DNA from: Alphaproteobacteria bacterium
GTDB lineage: Bacteria > Pseudomonadota > Alphaproteobacteria > Rhodobacterales > Rhodobacteraceae
Direction: 5' to 3'
DNA: 46,469 nt
NCBI GenBank assembly: GCA_030425145.1
Contig: JAUHVK010000034.1
Location: 1 to 46,469, forward strand
Under the pieces are notes generated by a model. It saw only the letters and a program-made list of their open reading frames with translations. It had not been told where the DNA came from and did no database searches. Positions 7,838 to 16,306 of this stretch are shown here, one piece after another. Each line of letters starts with the position of its first letter. Position 1 is the first letter of the stretch. A program made the position numbers and the translations under genes.

Positions 7838-9018
7838 TTGGTGGCTGCCACTGCGGCAAGGCCCTCATCGAAGGCGGCGATCAGCGCATCGACGTCTTCA
7901 AGGCCCACCGACACACGGAAGAACCCTTCTGACATGCCCAGCGCGGCGCGCGCCTCTGGGGTAAGAGCACGGTGCGACGAGCTTGCGGGATGCGACAGCG
8001 TGGTGCCGACATCGCCCAGCGTCGGGGCAAAGGCGATCTGGTGCGCGCCTTTGGTAAAGGCATTGGCCTCGGCCCGCCCGCCGTTCAGTTCGAAACTCAC
8101 CATGTTGCAGCCTCGGCCCTGCAACAGCCCCTGCGCGCGGGCGCGGTCCGGGTGGTCGGGGCGCGTCGGATAAAGCACGCGCTTCACCATGGGCTGTGCC
8201 GCCAGATGATCGGCCAGCCGCGCGGCGTTGGCCTCAGCCCGGTCAAACCGCAGGTCAAACGACATCAGACCGCGTTCCGCCAACCAACAGTCAAACGGGC
8301 TGGGGGTCATGCCGGTGGTCACCGCGAAATCGTAGATCGCCTTGCTCAGATCCGCGTCGCGCGTCGCCACCCAGCCAAGCGTCACATCGGAATGCCCGGC
8401 AAGCAGTTTGGTGACAGAATGCAGCACGACATCCGCGCCAAGCTCGAACGGTTTGACCGCGCGCGGCGTGGTAAAGGTATTGTCCAGCACCAGCAGCACG
8501 CCCTTTTCGCGGCAGATCTCTGCGATGCCTTGTACGTCGGCGATCCGCAATGTGGGGTTCGACACCACCTCGATTAGCACCAGCCGCGTGTTCGGCCGAA
8601 TGGCGGCGGCGAAAGCTGCGGCATTGGTCGGATCGGCAAGGCTTGTCTCGATTCCCAGACGGGGAAGGTCGTCACGCATCATCCGCAGGCTGCGGCCGTA
8701 AAGCTGGTCACCCCCGACAACGTGATCGCCCGCTTTGCACAGACCCAGCAGCACCGCCGTGACAGCTGCCATACCCGACCCCAGCACCAGACCCGGCACC
8801 GGGGCGCCTTCCATCGCGTCGATCCGGCGCGCGAGAACGTCGGCGTTGGGATGGCCCTCGCGGGCATAGGTATAGCCCATTGCGCGTCCCTCGTACTGTG
8901 CGTCCAGCTGATCGGGTGTTTCGCTGGCATAAACCACCGACGGCATAAGCGGCGTCACCACCGGGGTGGACGCTGTCTCAGGAAGGCCGACGGGACGCAT
9001 CAGGGTAGGTTTCATCAT
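7834..9018 (-). CDS. PLP-dependent trans-sulfuration enzyme (cystathionine synthase/lyase family)
   Basis: Member of the Cys/Met-metabolism PLP enzyme family, which includes cystathionine gamma-synthase, beta- and gamma-lyases and O-succinylhomoserine sulfhydrylase (MetZ). The 394 residues show the PLP-phosphate region GSGMAAVTA (80-88), Asp179 in VLDNTF that contacts the pyridine nitrogen, and the Schiff-base Lys204 in SVTKLLAGHSD. Which reaction it catalyses cannot be told from sequence inspection. Two adjacent ATGs (9018 and 9015) lie ten bases after GGAG; an upstream open frame to 9291 has no family homology. It leads a two-gene message with phoR. Confidence 0.88.
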   Translation of the reverse strand: MMKPTLMRPVGLPETASTPVVTPLMPSVVYASETPDQLDAQYEGRAMGYTYAREGHPNADVLARRIDAMEGAPVPGLVLGSGMAAVTAVLLGLCKAGDHVVGGDQLYGRSLRMMRDDLPRLGIETSLADPTNAAAFAAAIRPNTRLVLIEVVSNPTLRIADVQGIAEICREKGVLLVLDNTFTTPRAVKPFELGADVVLHSVTKLLAGHSDVTLGWVATRDADLSKAIYDFAVTTGMTPSPFDCWLAERGLMSFDLRFDRAEANAARLADHLAAQPMVKRVLYPTRPDHPDRARAQGLLQGRGCNMVSFELNGGRAEANAFTKGAHQIAFAPTLGDVGTTLSHPASSSHRALTPEARAALGMSEGFFRVSVGLEDVDALIAAFDEGLAAVAATK

Positions 9019-9148
9019 TGTCGCAAAACTCCGTTCAATACTATGCGCAGGCGTGCCACAAAGCGCAGGCGGCAACAATGGGCCGTGCGACGGTACGTTT
9101 TGCAATCTCGCACTTGCGCCGAGAATGCACTCGGGCGATGACGGTCGC

Positions 9149-10036
9149 ATGACACAACGCCCTGACATACTTTGCATCGGCTCTGTCCTCTGGGATGTGA
9201 TCGGCCGTTCTGACCGCCACATGAAACACGGGGCGGATGTGCCCGGCCACATCACCCGGCTTCCCGGCGGTGTGGCGCTGAATATCGCCATGACGCTGGC
9301 TCGGTTTGATCTGACCCCCGCGCTCTTAAGCGTTGTCGGGCGCGATCCCGAAGGTGATGAGCTTGTCGCGGCCTGCGACCGTCTTGGCCTAATCTCCGAT
9401 CACCTCTATCGCTCGGATGATTTGCCGACGGACCAATACATGGCCGTCGAAGGCGCCAATGGTCTGATCGCCGCGATTGCCGATGCCCATTCGCTGGAAC
9501 AGGCCGGGGACAAGATTCTCCGTCCGTTGATTACCGGTCCGGTCGGCTTTGTCGAAGCGCCCTTCCCCGGTCTTATTGCCCTCGATGGCAACCTGACAGA
9601 AGCCCTGCTCGACCAGATCGTGCATCACCCGGCCTTTGCTCAGGCCGATTTGCGCATTGCTCCCGCCTCACCGGGCAAGGCTGAACGGCTCCTGCCTTTC
9701 ATCCGTGCAGGCAAAGGCGCGCTCTATGTGAACCTCGAAGAGGCCGGGCTGCTCTGCCAGACCGAATTCGCCAGCGCTCCGCAGGCTGGTGCCGCGCTTG
9801 TCGAACGTGGCGCGGCCCGCGCGCTGGTGACCGATGGCGGCAATGTCACCTGCGACGCTACCAAAGACGGCATCCTTGCCGAGCGCCCGCCAGAAGTGAT
9901 GGTGACCCGTGTCACCGGTGCGGGCGACACGTTCATGGCCGCACATATCGCATCCGAACTGCGCGGTGCCGACCGCCCCACAGCGCTGCATCGCGCCCTT
10001 GCCACAGCCGCCGCCTATGTCGCCGGAGGAACCTGA
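9149..10036 (+). CDS. psuK: PfkB-family kinase, probable pseudouridine kinase PsuK
   Basis: Ribokinase-type (PfkB) sugar/nucleoside kinase of 295 residues. Signature one is near the start (LPGGVALNIAMTLARF, 38-53) and signature two carries the anion hole and catalytic base GAGD (257-260, Asp260). The stop is one base before psuG, whose enzyme uses pseudouridine 5'-phosphate; this pairing is the standard argument for PsuK, which phosphorylates pseudouridine (inference from context). The ATG at 9149 fits the usual family start; there is only a weak GGGCG ribosome site. The frame is open upstream into the facing gene's leader, which I do not count. Confidence 0.85.
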   Translation: MTQRPDILCIGSVLWDVIGRSDRHMKHGADVPGHITRLPGGVALNIAMTLARFDLTPALLSVVGRDPEGDELVAACDRLGLISDHLYRSDDLPTDQYMAVEGANGLIAAIADAHSLEQAGDKILRPLITGPVGFVEAPFPGLIALDGNLTEALLDQIVHHPAFAQADLRIAPASPGKAERLLPFIRAGKGALYVNLEEAGLLCQTEFASAPQAGAALVERGAARALVTDGGNVTCDATKDGILAERPPEVMVTRVTGAGDTFMAAHIASELRGADRPTALHRALATAAAYVAGGT

Positions 10037-10037
10037 T

Positions 10038-10955
10038 ATGACCACCTTGCCCCTCGAAATCTCTCCCGCCGTCAAATCTGCACTGGACGCAGGTCAGCCC
10101 GTTGTCGCGCTCGAGTCGACGATCATCACCCACGGGATGCCCTGGCCGCAGAACCTCGATACGGCCCGCGCCATCGAAGCGACCGTGCGCGAGGCAGGTG
10201 CCGAACCCGCAACCATTGCCGTGATCGAAGGCCGCCTCTGCGTTGGCCTCAGCGCCGACCAGTTGGAGGCGCTGGCGCAGGCCAAACAGGTCGCCAAGCT
10301 CAGCCGCGCCGACATGGCGGTCTGTATGGCCAATGGCGGTACTGGCGCCACCACAGTCGCGGCAACCATGATCGCCGCACGTCTGGCTGGTATCGAGGTT
10401 TTCGCCACAGGTGGCATCGGCGGTGTGCACCGCGGTGCCGATCAGAGTTTTGACATCTCTGCCGACCTTCAGGAATTGTCGCAAACCCCCGTTACGGTGG
10501 TGGCCGCCGGGGCAAAGGCCATCCTCGATCTGCCCAAAACGCTGGAAGTGCTGGAAACGCTTGGTGTGCCGGTCATGGCCTATGGTCAGGATGTTCTTCC
10601 CGCCTTCTGGTCGCGCGGTTCAAATCTCAAAGCCCCCCTGCGCGCCGACACCCCTGCCGAGATTGCCAAGGCCCATAAGATGCGCGCCGCTCTTGGCCTG
10701 CCGGGCGGCCAACTGATCGCCAACCCGATCCCAATCGAGGCCGAGATCCCGCATTCCGAGATCCACCCGATCATCACCCGCGCCACTCAGGATGCCGAGG
10801 CGCACGGCATCGCGGGAAAGGCCCTTACGCCCTATTTGCTGCAACGCATCTTCGAACTTACCGATGGACGCTCGCTCGACGCGAATATCGCATTGGTGCT
10901 GAACAATGCCCGCCTCGGTGCGCAAATTGCACAGGAATTGACATCTCTGCGTTGA
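10038..10955 (+). CDS. psuG: pseudouridine-5'-phosphate glycosidase PsuG
   Basis: Cleaves the C-C glycosidic bond of pseudouridine 5'-phosphate to uracil and ribose 5-phosphate (reversible), allowing the cell to recycle modified RNA nucleosides. The 305-residue product shows the characteristic opening VVALESTIITHGMPWP (23-38), the TMIAARLAGIEVFATGGIGGVHRGA core and ANPIP near residue 235. The ATG at 10038 follows the psuK stop by one base with GGAGGA at 10025-10030, so both genes are one operon. Confidence 0.95.
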   Translation: MTTLPLEISPAVKSALDAGQPVVALESTIITHGMPWPQNLDTARAIEATVREAGAEPATIAVIEGRLCVGLSADQLEALAQAKQVAKLSRADMAVCMANGGTGATTVAATMIAARLAGIEVFATGGIGGVHRGADQSFDISADLQELSQTPVTVVAAGAKAILDLPKTLEVLETLGVPVMAYGQDVLPAFWSRGSNLKAPLRADTPAEIAKAHKMRAALGLPGGQLIANPIPIEAEIPHSEIHPIITRATQDAEAHGIAGKALTPYLLQRIFELTDGRSLDANIALVLNNARLGAQIAQELTSLR

Positions 10956-11037
10956 AAAACAGGGTCTTGTCACGTTCCCCCATTGTAGAGCGCAATCCAA
11001 CCTCCTAGGTTTTTGAGGAAGTAGTGACGGACGTGAC

Positions 11038-11718
11038 ATGACCACCCCTTTTGACCCCGAGCGGCGGAAACCCGGCCTCATTGCCGGTCTTCGATCTAGC
11101 TTTCTGACCGGAATTGTTGTCATCGCCCCAGTGGCGCTGACCATCTGGTTGATCTGGTCAATCATGGGTTGGATCGACGGTTTCGTATTGCCGTTGGTGC
11201 CCGGCCGCTTCAATCCCGAGCAATATATCGGCATCAACCTGCGCGGCGTCGGGGTGATCTTCTTTCTGGTCTTCACCATCTTCGTCGGATGGGTGGCCAA
11301 GGGGCTGATCGGTCGGTCACTGATCCGCTTTGCCGAAAGCCTTGTCGAACGGATGCCGGTGGTCCGGTCGATCTACAGCGGGGTCAAACAGATCGCTGAA
11401 ACGATCTTTGCCCAGTCCGAACGCAACTTCGAAAAGGCCTGCCTGATCCAGTACCCGCGCAAGGGCATCTGGGCCATTGGCTTTATCTCGACCGATGCCC
11501 GTGGCGAGGTCTCGCAAAAGGCCGAGACGATGGGCAAGCTGATCTCGGTCTTCGTGCCGACCACACCCAACCCGACCTCTGGTTTCCTGCTATTCTTCCC
11601 CGAAGAGGACGTGGTCGAACTTGAGATGTCGCTGGAAGATGCCGCGAAACTGGTGATTTCGGCGGGGCTTGTTTACCCGAACGCCAAAGATCCGACCCAA
11701 CCCGCAAAAGCCGCCTGA
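11038..11718 (+). CDS. DUF502-family inner-membrane protein
   Basis: Protein of 226 residues with two strong membrane segments (about 20-45 and 70-93) and a soluble C-terminal part, matching the DUF502 family, whose function is not established. Family-like stretches include RSSFLTGIVVIAPVALTIWL and the PTTPNPTSGFLLFFPEEDV region. The ATG at 11038 is the only in-frame start that keeps the first membrane segment; the ribosome site is weak. It follows psuG after 82 bp on the same strand and faces the patatin gene. Confidence 0.85.
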   Translation: MTTPFDPERRKPGLIAGLRSSFLTGIVVIAPVALTIWLIWSIMGWIDGFVLPLVPGRFNPEQYIGINLRGVGVIFFLVFTIFVGWVAKGLIGRSLIRFAESLVERMPVVRSIYSGVKQIAETIFAQSERNFEKACLIQYPRKGIWAIGFISTDARGEVSQKAETMGKLISVFVPTTPNPTSGFLLFFPEEDVVELEMSLEDAAKLVISAGLVYPNAKDPTQPAKAA

Positions 11719-11756
11719 CCGAAAGAGCACGCTCTCGTTGGCGGATTGCGTGCGCC

Positions 11757-12788
11757 TCAGCCGAACATTCTGACCAGATCGGCGGTCTGGCGTTTGCCCA
11801 GTTCGTCCTTGTGATGCGCCAGAAATGTACCGGCGGCGCGGCGCCCGCCTTCTTTCAACTCGGCGATCACTGAGGGCACCGGCACCAGTTTGGTGGCGAC
11901 CGACAGATCGTTCATCAGCTCATCATCCGCGATCATGTGCACGCGGAGATTCTTCATCGCGCCTTCCTTCACCTTGCCCTCAGCGATCAGGCGCTGGACG
12001 AATTCGATGGCCCGCAATTCCCGCAATAGCGACGAATTGAAACTGATCTCGTTGATCCGGTTCTGGATCTCGTTTGGCATGACCGGCACGGCGTTGCGCT
12101 CCAGCGGGTTGATGTTCACGATCACCACGTCATCCGGCAAATCCGCATCGAACAGCGGAAAAAGCGCCGGATTGCCGGTATAGCCGCCGTCCCAGAACGG
12201 CTCGACAATCCCGGTCTCGGGGTCTTCGACCTCCACAGCCTGAAACAACGTAGGCAGACAGGCGGACGCGAGGATGCTCTTCGTGGTGATGGCATCGCCC
12301 TCGAAGATCCGCACCTTGCCATCGCGCACCTGAGTGGCGCAGACAAAGAACTTCGGCCCTTCATGCGCACAGACCCGCCCGAAATCGAACTTTTCAACGA
12401 TCTTTTCCAGCGGGTTCTCGTAAAGCGGCCCCCAAGCATAGGGCGACAGCATCCGCCCCAGCGCGTCCCCCAACATAAAGGCCGGGGAATACTCGATGCT
12501 CTTGCTGATCGCGCCGGGGGTGGGCAGCCAGGCCTGCATCCATTTCGGCACCGCCAGATCATCCAGCCGCGCCACCTGCGCCCAGAGCCAATCCAGGTTT
12601 TCTCGCGCACCCTGCCGACCGTTCGCGAGCCACCCGGCTTTCAGCGCTGCCCCATTCAGCGCGCCCGCTGAAGTGCCGGTGATGGCTGCGATCTCCAGAT
12701 CATCCTCTTCCAGCAGCCGGTCCAGCACGCCCCATGTGAACGCGCCATGGGCACCACCGCCCTGAAGCGCAAGATTGATCGTTGCCAT
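11757..12788 (-). CDS. patatin-like phospholipase
   Basis: Serine acyl hydrolase with the patatin Ser-Asp dyad. The oxyanion-hole motif GGGAHG (10-15), nucleophile motif GTSAG with Ser40 and the DGG motif with Asp200 are all intact, so it should be active on lipid esters; the natural substrate is unknown. It has 343 residues with no signal peptide, suggesting a cytoplasmic or membrane-associated enzyme. The start at 12788 has GAGG six bases upstream. It lies 72 bp downstream of the 3-hydroxybutyrate dehydrogenase gene on the same strand, and this pairing with a patatin-like gene hints at polyhydroxybutyrate turnover (inference). Confidence 0.92.
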   Translation of the reverse strand: MATINLALQGGGAHGAFTWGVLDRLLEEDDLEIAAITGTSAGALNGAALKAGWLANGRQGARENLDWLWAQVARLDDLAVPKWMQAWLPTPGAISKSIEYSPAFMLGDALGRMLSPYAWGPLYENPLEKIVEKFDFGRVCAHEGPKFFVCATQVRDGKVRIFEGDAITTKSILASACLPTLFQAVEVEDPETGIVEPFWDGGYTGNPALFPLFDADLPDDVVIVNINPLERNAVPVMPNEIQNRINEISFNSSLLRELRAIEFVQRLIAEGKVKEGAMKNLRVHMIADDELMNDLSVATKLVPVPSVIAELKEGGRRAAGTFLAHHKDELGKRQTADLVRMFG

Positions 12789-12860
12789 ACGCCGCCTCAC
12801 TCATTCACTTGCCAGCCAAACCCCGGGAGGCGCGAGAGGCAGAACCTCTCGCTCCCTGCG

Positions 12861-13634
12861 TCAAAGCGCGGTCCAGCCCCCATCCACCGAAATCGTCGTC
12901 CCGGTGATCTGTGCCGCCGCATCGGAACACAGGAACACGGCTGTGCCGCCGATCTGTTCCACCGTGGCGAATTCCTTGGACGGCTGGCGCTCCAGAATGA
13001 CCTTCTGCTTCGCCTCTTCCTCGGTCATGCCGTATTTCTTGGCCGTGTCGGGGATCTGTGCCTCAACCAGCGGTGTCAGCACATAACCCGGACAGATCGC
13101 GTTGCAGGTGATGTTTTCCTTCGCCGTTTCCAGCGCCGTCGTCTTGGACAGCCCAACCACCCCGTGTTTCGCCGCGATATAGGCGGATTTGTAGGGCGAT
13201 GCGGTAAGGCCGTGGGCGCTTGCGATATTCACGATCCGGCCCCAACCGGCCTTGCGCATCATCGGCAATGCAACAGCGGTGGTGTGAAAGGCCGAGCTGA
13301 GGTTGATCGCAATGATCGCATCCCACTTCTCGATCGGGAACTCGTCGATCGGTGCGACATGCTGGATGCCCGCATTGTTCACAAGGATGTCACAAGCACC
13401 TGCCTTTTCGATCAGTGCGCGGCACTGGTCGGCCTTGGACATATCCGCCTGGATGTAGCGCGCGGTGACACCGTGTTCCTGGCCGATGGCTTCGGCCAGT
13501 GCGTGATCTTCGGCGTTATCCGTAAACGAATTGATCACCACATTCGCGCCCGCGCGGGCCAGCTCATGCGCGACGCCCAATCCGATCCCGGAATTCGATC
13601 CGGTGATGACGGCGGTTTTCCCTTTCAGCGACAT
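12861..13634 (-). CDS. bdhA: 3-hydroxybutyrate dehydrogenase (SDR family)
   Basis: NAD-dependent short-chain dehydrogenase interconverting 3-hydroxybutyrate and acetoacetate. The 257 residues show TGSNSGIG (11-18), the NNAG motif, catalytic Ser139 and YxxxK (Tyr152, Lys156). The stretches QHVAPIDEFPIEKWD and AHGLTASPYKSAYIAAKHGVVG, and a C-terminus with LERQPSKEFATVEQIG, are typical of 3-hydroxybutyrate dehydrogenase rather than a generic SDR. The ATG has an excellent GAGGAG five bases upstream. Neighbouring patatin-like lipase and acyl-CoA synthetase fit lipid/PHB metabolism. Confidence 0.92.
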   Translation of the reverse strand: MSLKGKTAVITGSNSGIGLGVAHELARAGANVVINSFTDNAEDHALAEAIGQEHGVTARYIQADMSKADQCRALIEKAGACDILVNNAGIQHVAPIDEFPIEKWDAIIAINLSSAFHTTAVALPMMRKAGWGRIVNIASAHGLTASPYKSAYIAAKHGVVGLSKTTALETAKENITCNAICPGYVLTPLVEAQIPDTAKKYGMTEEEAKQKVILERQPSKEFATVEQIGGTAVFLCSDAAAQITGTTISVDGGWTAL

Positions 13635-13712
13635 GATCGCTCCTCTTCTCCGATTATGCTTGTGCAGCACGCTACATGCTGCGCTTGCATAACACAAAGA
13701 AAGGATGATGGT

Positions 13713-14081
13713 TCACGCCTCTGGAGGATGTGCGCCAAAAAAACCGATGATCTCGGTCAGTCGGCCATCCGCACCAATGCGGCCACAGTCGATGCCTTGC
13801 ACTCGGACTGTCCCATCGGCCAACACCATATGCCAGGCAAAACGGATCCGGTCGTGATGTGCGTCCACACCCGAAATCTGTTCGATGCGCGCACCCGGAA
13901 ACCGTGCAAGAACACGTCCGATATGAGCATGAAGCGATTCGCGTCCCTGTGCCTCGCTGCCGGGGTCTTGGTACAGGCCATTCTCCGCCCATGCGATGTC
14001 CAGCAGCGCGCGCCGTTCGTCGGCATCCTCCGCGCACCATGCATCGCAATAGGCCTTAAGAACTTGGGGCAAGCTGTCCAT
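13713..14081 (-). CDS. SnoaL/NTF2-like fold protein
   Basis: Small cytoplasmic protein of 122 residues with the pattern of the SnoaL-like/NTF2 superfamily: an N-terminal helix (VLKAYCDAWCAEDADERRALLD), the VLARFPGARIEQISGVDAHHDRIRFAW strand pair and a C-terminal GRLTEIIGFFG strand. These folds occur as small isomerases, hydrolases or binding proteins and the exact role cannot be read from sequence. GGAGG stands four bases before the ATG. It is followed at 78 bp by bdhA on the same strand; upstream it is insulated by the terminator at 14135-14162. Confidence 0.8.
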   Translation of the reverse strand: MDSLPQVLKAYCDAWCAEDADERRALLDIAWAENGLYQDPGSEAQGRESLHAHIGRVLARFPGARIEQISGVDAHHDRIRFAWHMVLADGTVRVQGIDCGRIGADGRLTEIIGFFGAHPPEA

Positions 14082-14134
14082 GTTGCCTCCGCTGCTGTTG
14101 CGTCATCCTTGCAGATCGCCCGGCAAACAGACAG

Positions 14135-14162
14135 AAAAAAACCCCGGCACGAAGCCGGGGTT
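14135..14162 (-). terminator. intrinsic terminator of the candidate sRNA
   Basis: Perfect 9-bp stem (arms 14140-14148 and 14154-14162, AACCCCGGC / GCCGGGGTT) with a five-base loop, followed on the minus strand by an unbroken run of T (14135-14141, the last of which can also pair). It is the most canonical rho-independent terminator in the window. Read on the plus strand it lacks a T-run, so it works for minus-strand transcripts arriving from the right. Confidence 0.85.
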
Positions 14163-14209
14163 AAGTTATTGAGGCAGGTTTCATACAGGCAAGAAACCTA
14201 TCGAGCAGT
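14135..14209 (-). ncRNA. candidate small RNA of about 75 nt with own promoter and terminator
   Basis: On the minus strand a good sigma-70-type promoter (14216-14244) is followed about 75 nt later by a strong intrinsic terminator (14135-14162) with no open frame between. The predicted RNA begins near 14209 and folds into a 5' hairpin with 7-bp arms AGGTTTC / GAAACCT around a 10-base loop (TTGCCTGTAT), a 15-base pyrimidine/A-rich linker (14163-14177) that repeats the loop's GCCT, and the terminator stem. It matches no RNA family I can name. It could also be a regulatory leader for the SnoaL-like gene starting 54 bp further on, with the terminator acting as an attenuator. Confidence 0.55.
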
Positions 14210-14215
14210 AACCCC

Positions 14216-14244
14216 TTTATAGGCAATCTTTCACCGCGATCCAA
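14216..14244 (-). promoter_or_regulatory. promoter of the candidate sRNA
   Basis: Minus-strand -35 TTGGAT (14239-14244) and -10 TATAAA (14216-14221) with a 17-bp spacer, placing the start near 14209. The match and spacing are better than at most protein-gene promoters here. Confidence 0.6.
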
Positions 14245-14323
14245 GCTAAAAGTTTGAAAAGCCACGAAAGCCCAGCTACCGTCCGGCGTAAGAAAACAAG
14301 GGCAGACAGGGATTGTTGCGAAA

Positions 14324-16141
14324 ATGAGATCGGTTTATTTCCTGAAACGTCAGATCGGCATCGCCGCGTTGGCACTTTCGTGCGTCGCGCACACCGCGTG
14401 GGCCGAGCCGCAGCACGGCATAGCTATGTATGGCGACCCCGAATTGCCACCGGATTTTGTGTCACTGCCCTACGCAAATCCTGACGCTCCAAAGGGTGGC
14501 CGGATTGTCACCGGCGAGGTCGGCAGCTTCGACAGCCTCAACCCACACATCTCCAAAGGCTCGACGCCGTGGCAGCTTCGCTTCCTCGCGTATGAAAGTC
14601 TGATGGGCCGGAATTGGGACGAACCTTTCACACTCTACGGCCTCCTCGCCGAATCAATCGACGTCGCCGAGGATCGCAGTTGGGTGGAGTTTGTCCTGCG
14701 CGAAGAGGCGGCGTTTTCGGACGGAACAGCTCTGACTGTCGAGGACGTGATGTGGTCCTACGAGACCCTCGGCACCATCGGTCACCCCCGCTACCACGGC
14801 GCGTGGAAGAAAGTGGCGTCGATGGAACAGACCGGCCCGCGCAGCATTCGCTTCACCTTCAACGAGGATGACCCCGAGATGGCGCTGCTGATCGGTATGC
14901 GCCCGATCCTCAAAAAGGCCCAGTGGGACGGCAAGGAATTCGACGCTTCCGGCATCGACGAAGTGCCCTTGTCCACCGCGCCTTACGTGATCGACGATTT
15001 CGAGGCTGGCCGCTTTGTCAGCCTCAAACGCAACCCGGACTATTGGGGCAAAGACGTCAACTTCATGCGGGGTCAGGCAAACCTCGACGAGATCCGCATG
15101 GAGTTCTATGGCGACGGCACCGCCATGTTCGAGGCATTCAAGGCCGGTGCTCTCAATTCCAGCCGGGAATTCAATGTCGAGAAATGGGACACCCAGTACG
15201 ATTTCCCCGCCATTGACAGCGGCGATGTGGTCAAATCGGTAATCCCGCATGAACGCCCCTCGGGCATGACGGGTTTCGTGATGAACACCCGCCGGGATGA
15301 GTTCAAAGACTGGCGTGTGCGGGACGCGATGCTGCACGCGTTCAACTTCGAATTCATCAACGAGACCATGACCGGCTCGAAACAGCCGCGCATCACCTCC
15401 TATTTCTCCAACTCGGTTCTGGGGATGCAGGATGGCCCGGCCGAAGGTCGCGAGCGTGAATTGCTTAAGCCGTTTGCGGCAGACCTGCTGCCAGGCGCGC
15501 TTGACGGCTACGCCCTGCCTGTCAGCGACGGCTCCGAACGCAACCGCAGCAACATCCGCGCCGCGATCGACCTGATGGAAGAGGCAGGCTACACGATCAA
15601 AGACGGTGCGATGGTCGGCCCAGACGGTGAGCCGTTCACTTTTGAAATCCTGCTTCAGCAGGGCAGCACCGAAGAACAGTCGATCATCGACCTCTTCACC
15701 CAGTCACTCGAACGGGTTGGGATCACTCCGACGATCACCACCATCGACAGCGCGCAGTTCAAGGAACGCACCACCAATTATGACTTCGACATGAGCTACA
15801 ACCGTTGGGGCATGTCACTCAGCCCGGGCAACGAACAAAAGCTCTACTGGGGTTGTGATGGCGTCGAAAACCCCGGCACGCGCAACTGGATGGGCATGTG
15901 TTCCCCTGCCGCCGAAGCCATGATCGACGCGATCCTGCAATCGGACTCGCGCGATGATTTCGTCGCCGCCACCCGCGCGCTGGATCGGGTTCTGACCACC
16001 GGGCGCTACGTGATCCCGATCTACCAGTGGAACATCAGCCGCATTGCCCATGCGAAAGAGTTGAAATACTCGGCCGAGATCCCGATCTATGGCGACTGGA
16101 TCGGTTGGCAGCCAGATGTCTGGTGGTGGGAAGAGGAGTAA
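14324..16141 (+). CDS. YejA-like ABC transporter substrate-binding protein (family 5)
   Basis: Periplasmic solute-binding protein of the peptide/nickel family 5, 605 residues. A signal peptide (basic start, hydrophobic 11-26, cleavage near Ala27) precedes GIAMYGDPELPPDF and NPDAPKGGR, openings typical of the YejA branch that binds oligopeptides and microcin C-like compounds. The signature lobe region SDGTALTVEDVMWSYE (about 129-144) and the late WGMSLSPG are also family-typical. No permease or ATPase genes accompany it, so it must share a transporter encoded elsewhere. A weak promoter TTGAAA-17-TACCGT (14254-14282) precedes it, back to back with the sRNA promoter. Confidence 0.88.
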   Translation: MRSVYFLKRQIGIAALALSCVAHTAWAEPQHGIAMYGDPELPPDFVSLPYANPDAPKGGRIVTGEVGSFDSLNPHISKGSTPWQLRFLAYESLMGRNWDEPFTLYGLLAESIDVAEDRSWVEFVLREEAAFSDGTALTVEDVMWSYETLGTIGHPRYHGAWKKVASMEQTGPRSIRFTFNEDDPEMALLIGMRPILKKAQWDGKEFDASGIDEVPLSTAPYVIDDFEAGRFVSLKRNPDYWGKDVNFMRGQANLDEIRMEFYGDGTAMFEAFKAGALNSSREFNVEKWDTQYDFPAIDSGDVVKSVIPHERPSGMTGFVMNTRRDEFKDWRVRDAMLHAFNFEFINETMTGSKQPRITSYFSNSVLGMQDGPAEGRERELLKPFAADLLPGALDGYALPVSDGSERNRSNIRAAIDLMEEAGYTIKDGAMVGPDGEPFTFEILLQQGSTEEQSIIDLFTQSLERVGITPTITTIDSAQFKERTTNYDFDMSYNRWGMSLSPGNEQKLYWGCDGVENPGTRNWMGMCSPAAEAMIDAILQSDSRDDFVAATRALDRVLTTGRYVIPIYQWNISRIAHAKELKYSAEIPIYGDWIGWQPDVWWWEEE

Positions 16142-16144
16142 TCC

Positions 16145-16261
16145 ATGCGTGCATGGACTCTGATAATTTTGGTTGCAGGCGCGCTGAGCGCCTGTGCCAC
16201 CGTTGACGGGATCGGTCAGGACATCTCGTCCACGTCCCGCACTGTTCAAAGCTGGTTCTGA
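16145..16261 (+). CDS. entericidin-like small lipoprotein
   Basis: A 38-residue product, too short for ordinary gene calls but well supported: GAGGAG lies six bases before the ATG, inside the 3' end of the preceding gene. It has a hydrophobic signal sequence (residues 4-14) ending in a lipobox LSAC with Cys17, then ATVDGIGQDISS and a short polar tail, the pattern of entericidin A/B lipoproteins. Entericidins in Escherichia coli act as a toxin/antidote pair linked to stationary-phase lysis, but many alphaproteobacteria have a single one of unknown role. It is three bases after the yejA-like stop, so probably co-transcribed. Confidence 0.8.
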   Translation: MRAWTLIILVAGALSACATVDGIGQDISSTSRTVQSWF

Positions 16262-16306
16262 CGGGTTCTGAACCACGCTTTCTCTGAAATCTTGATAATT
16301 CTGACC

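Noticed and set aside
9019-9291. N-terminal extension of the trans-sulfuration frame to 9291
   Set aside because: The extra 91 codons cover the divergent promoter region and the start of psuK, and have no family homology; the ATG at 9018 has a ribosome site.
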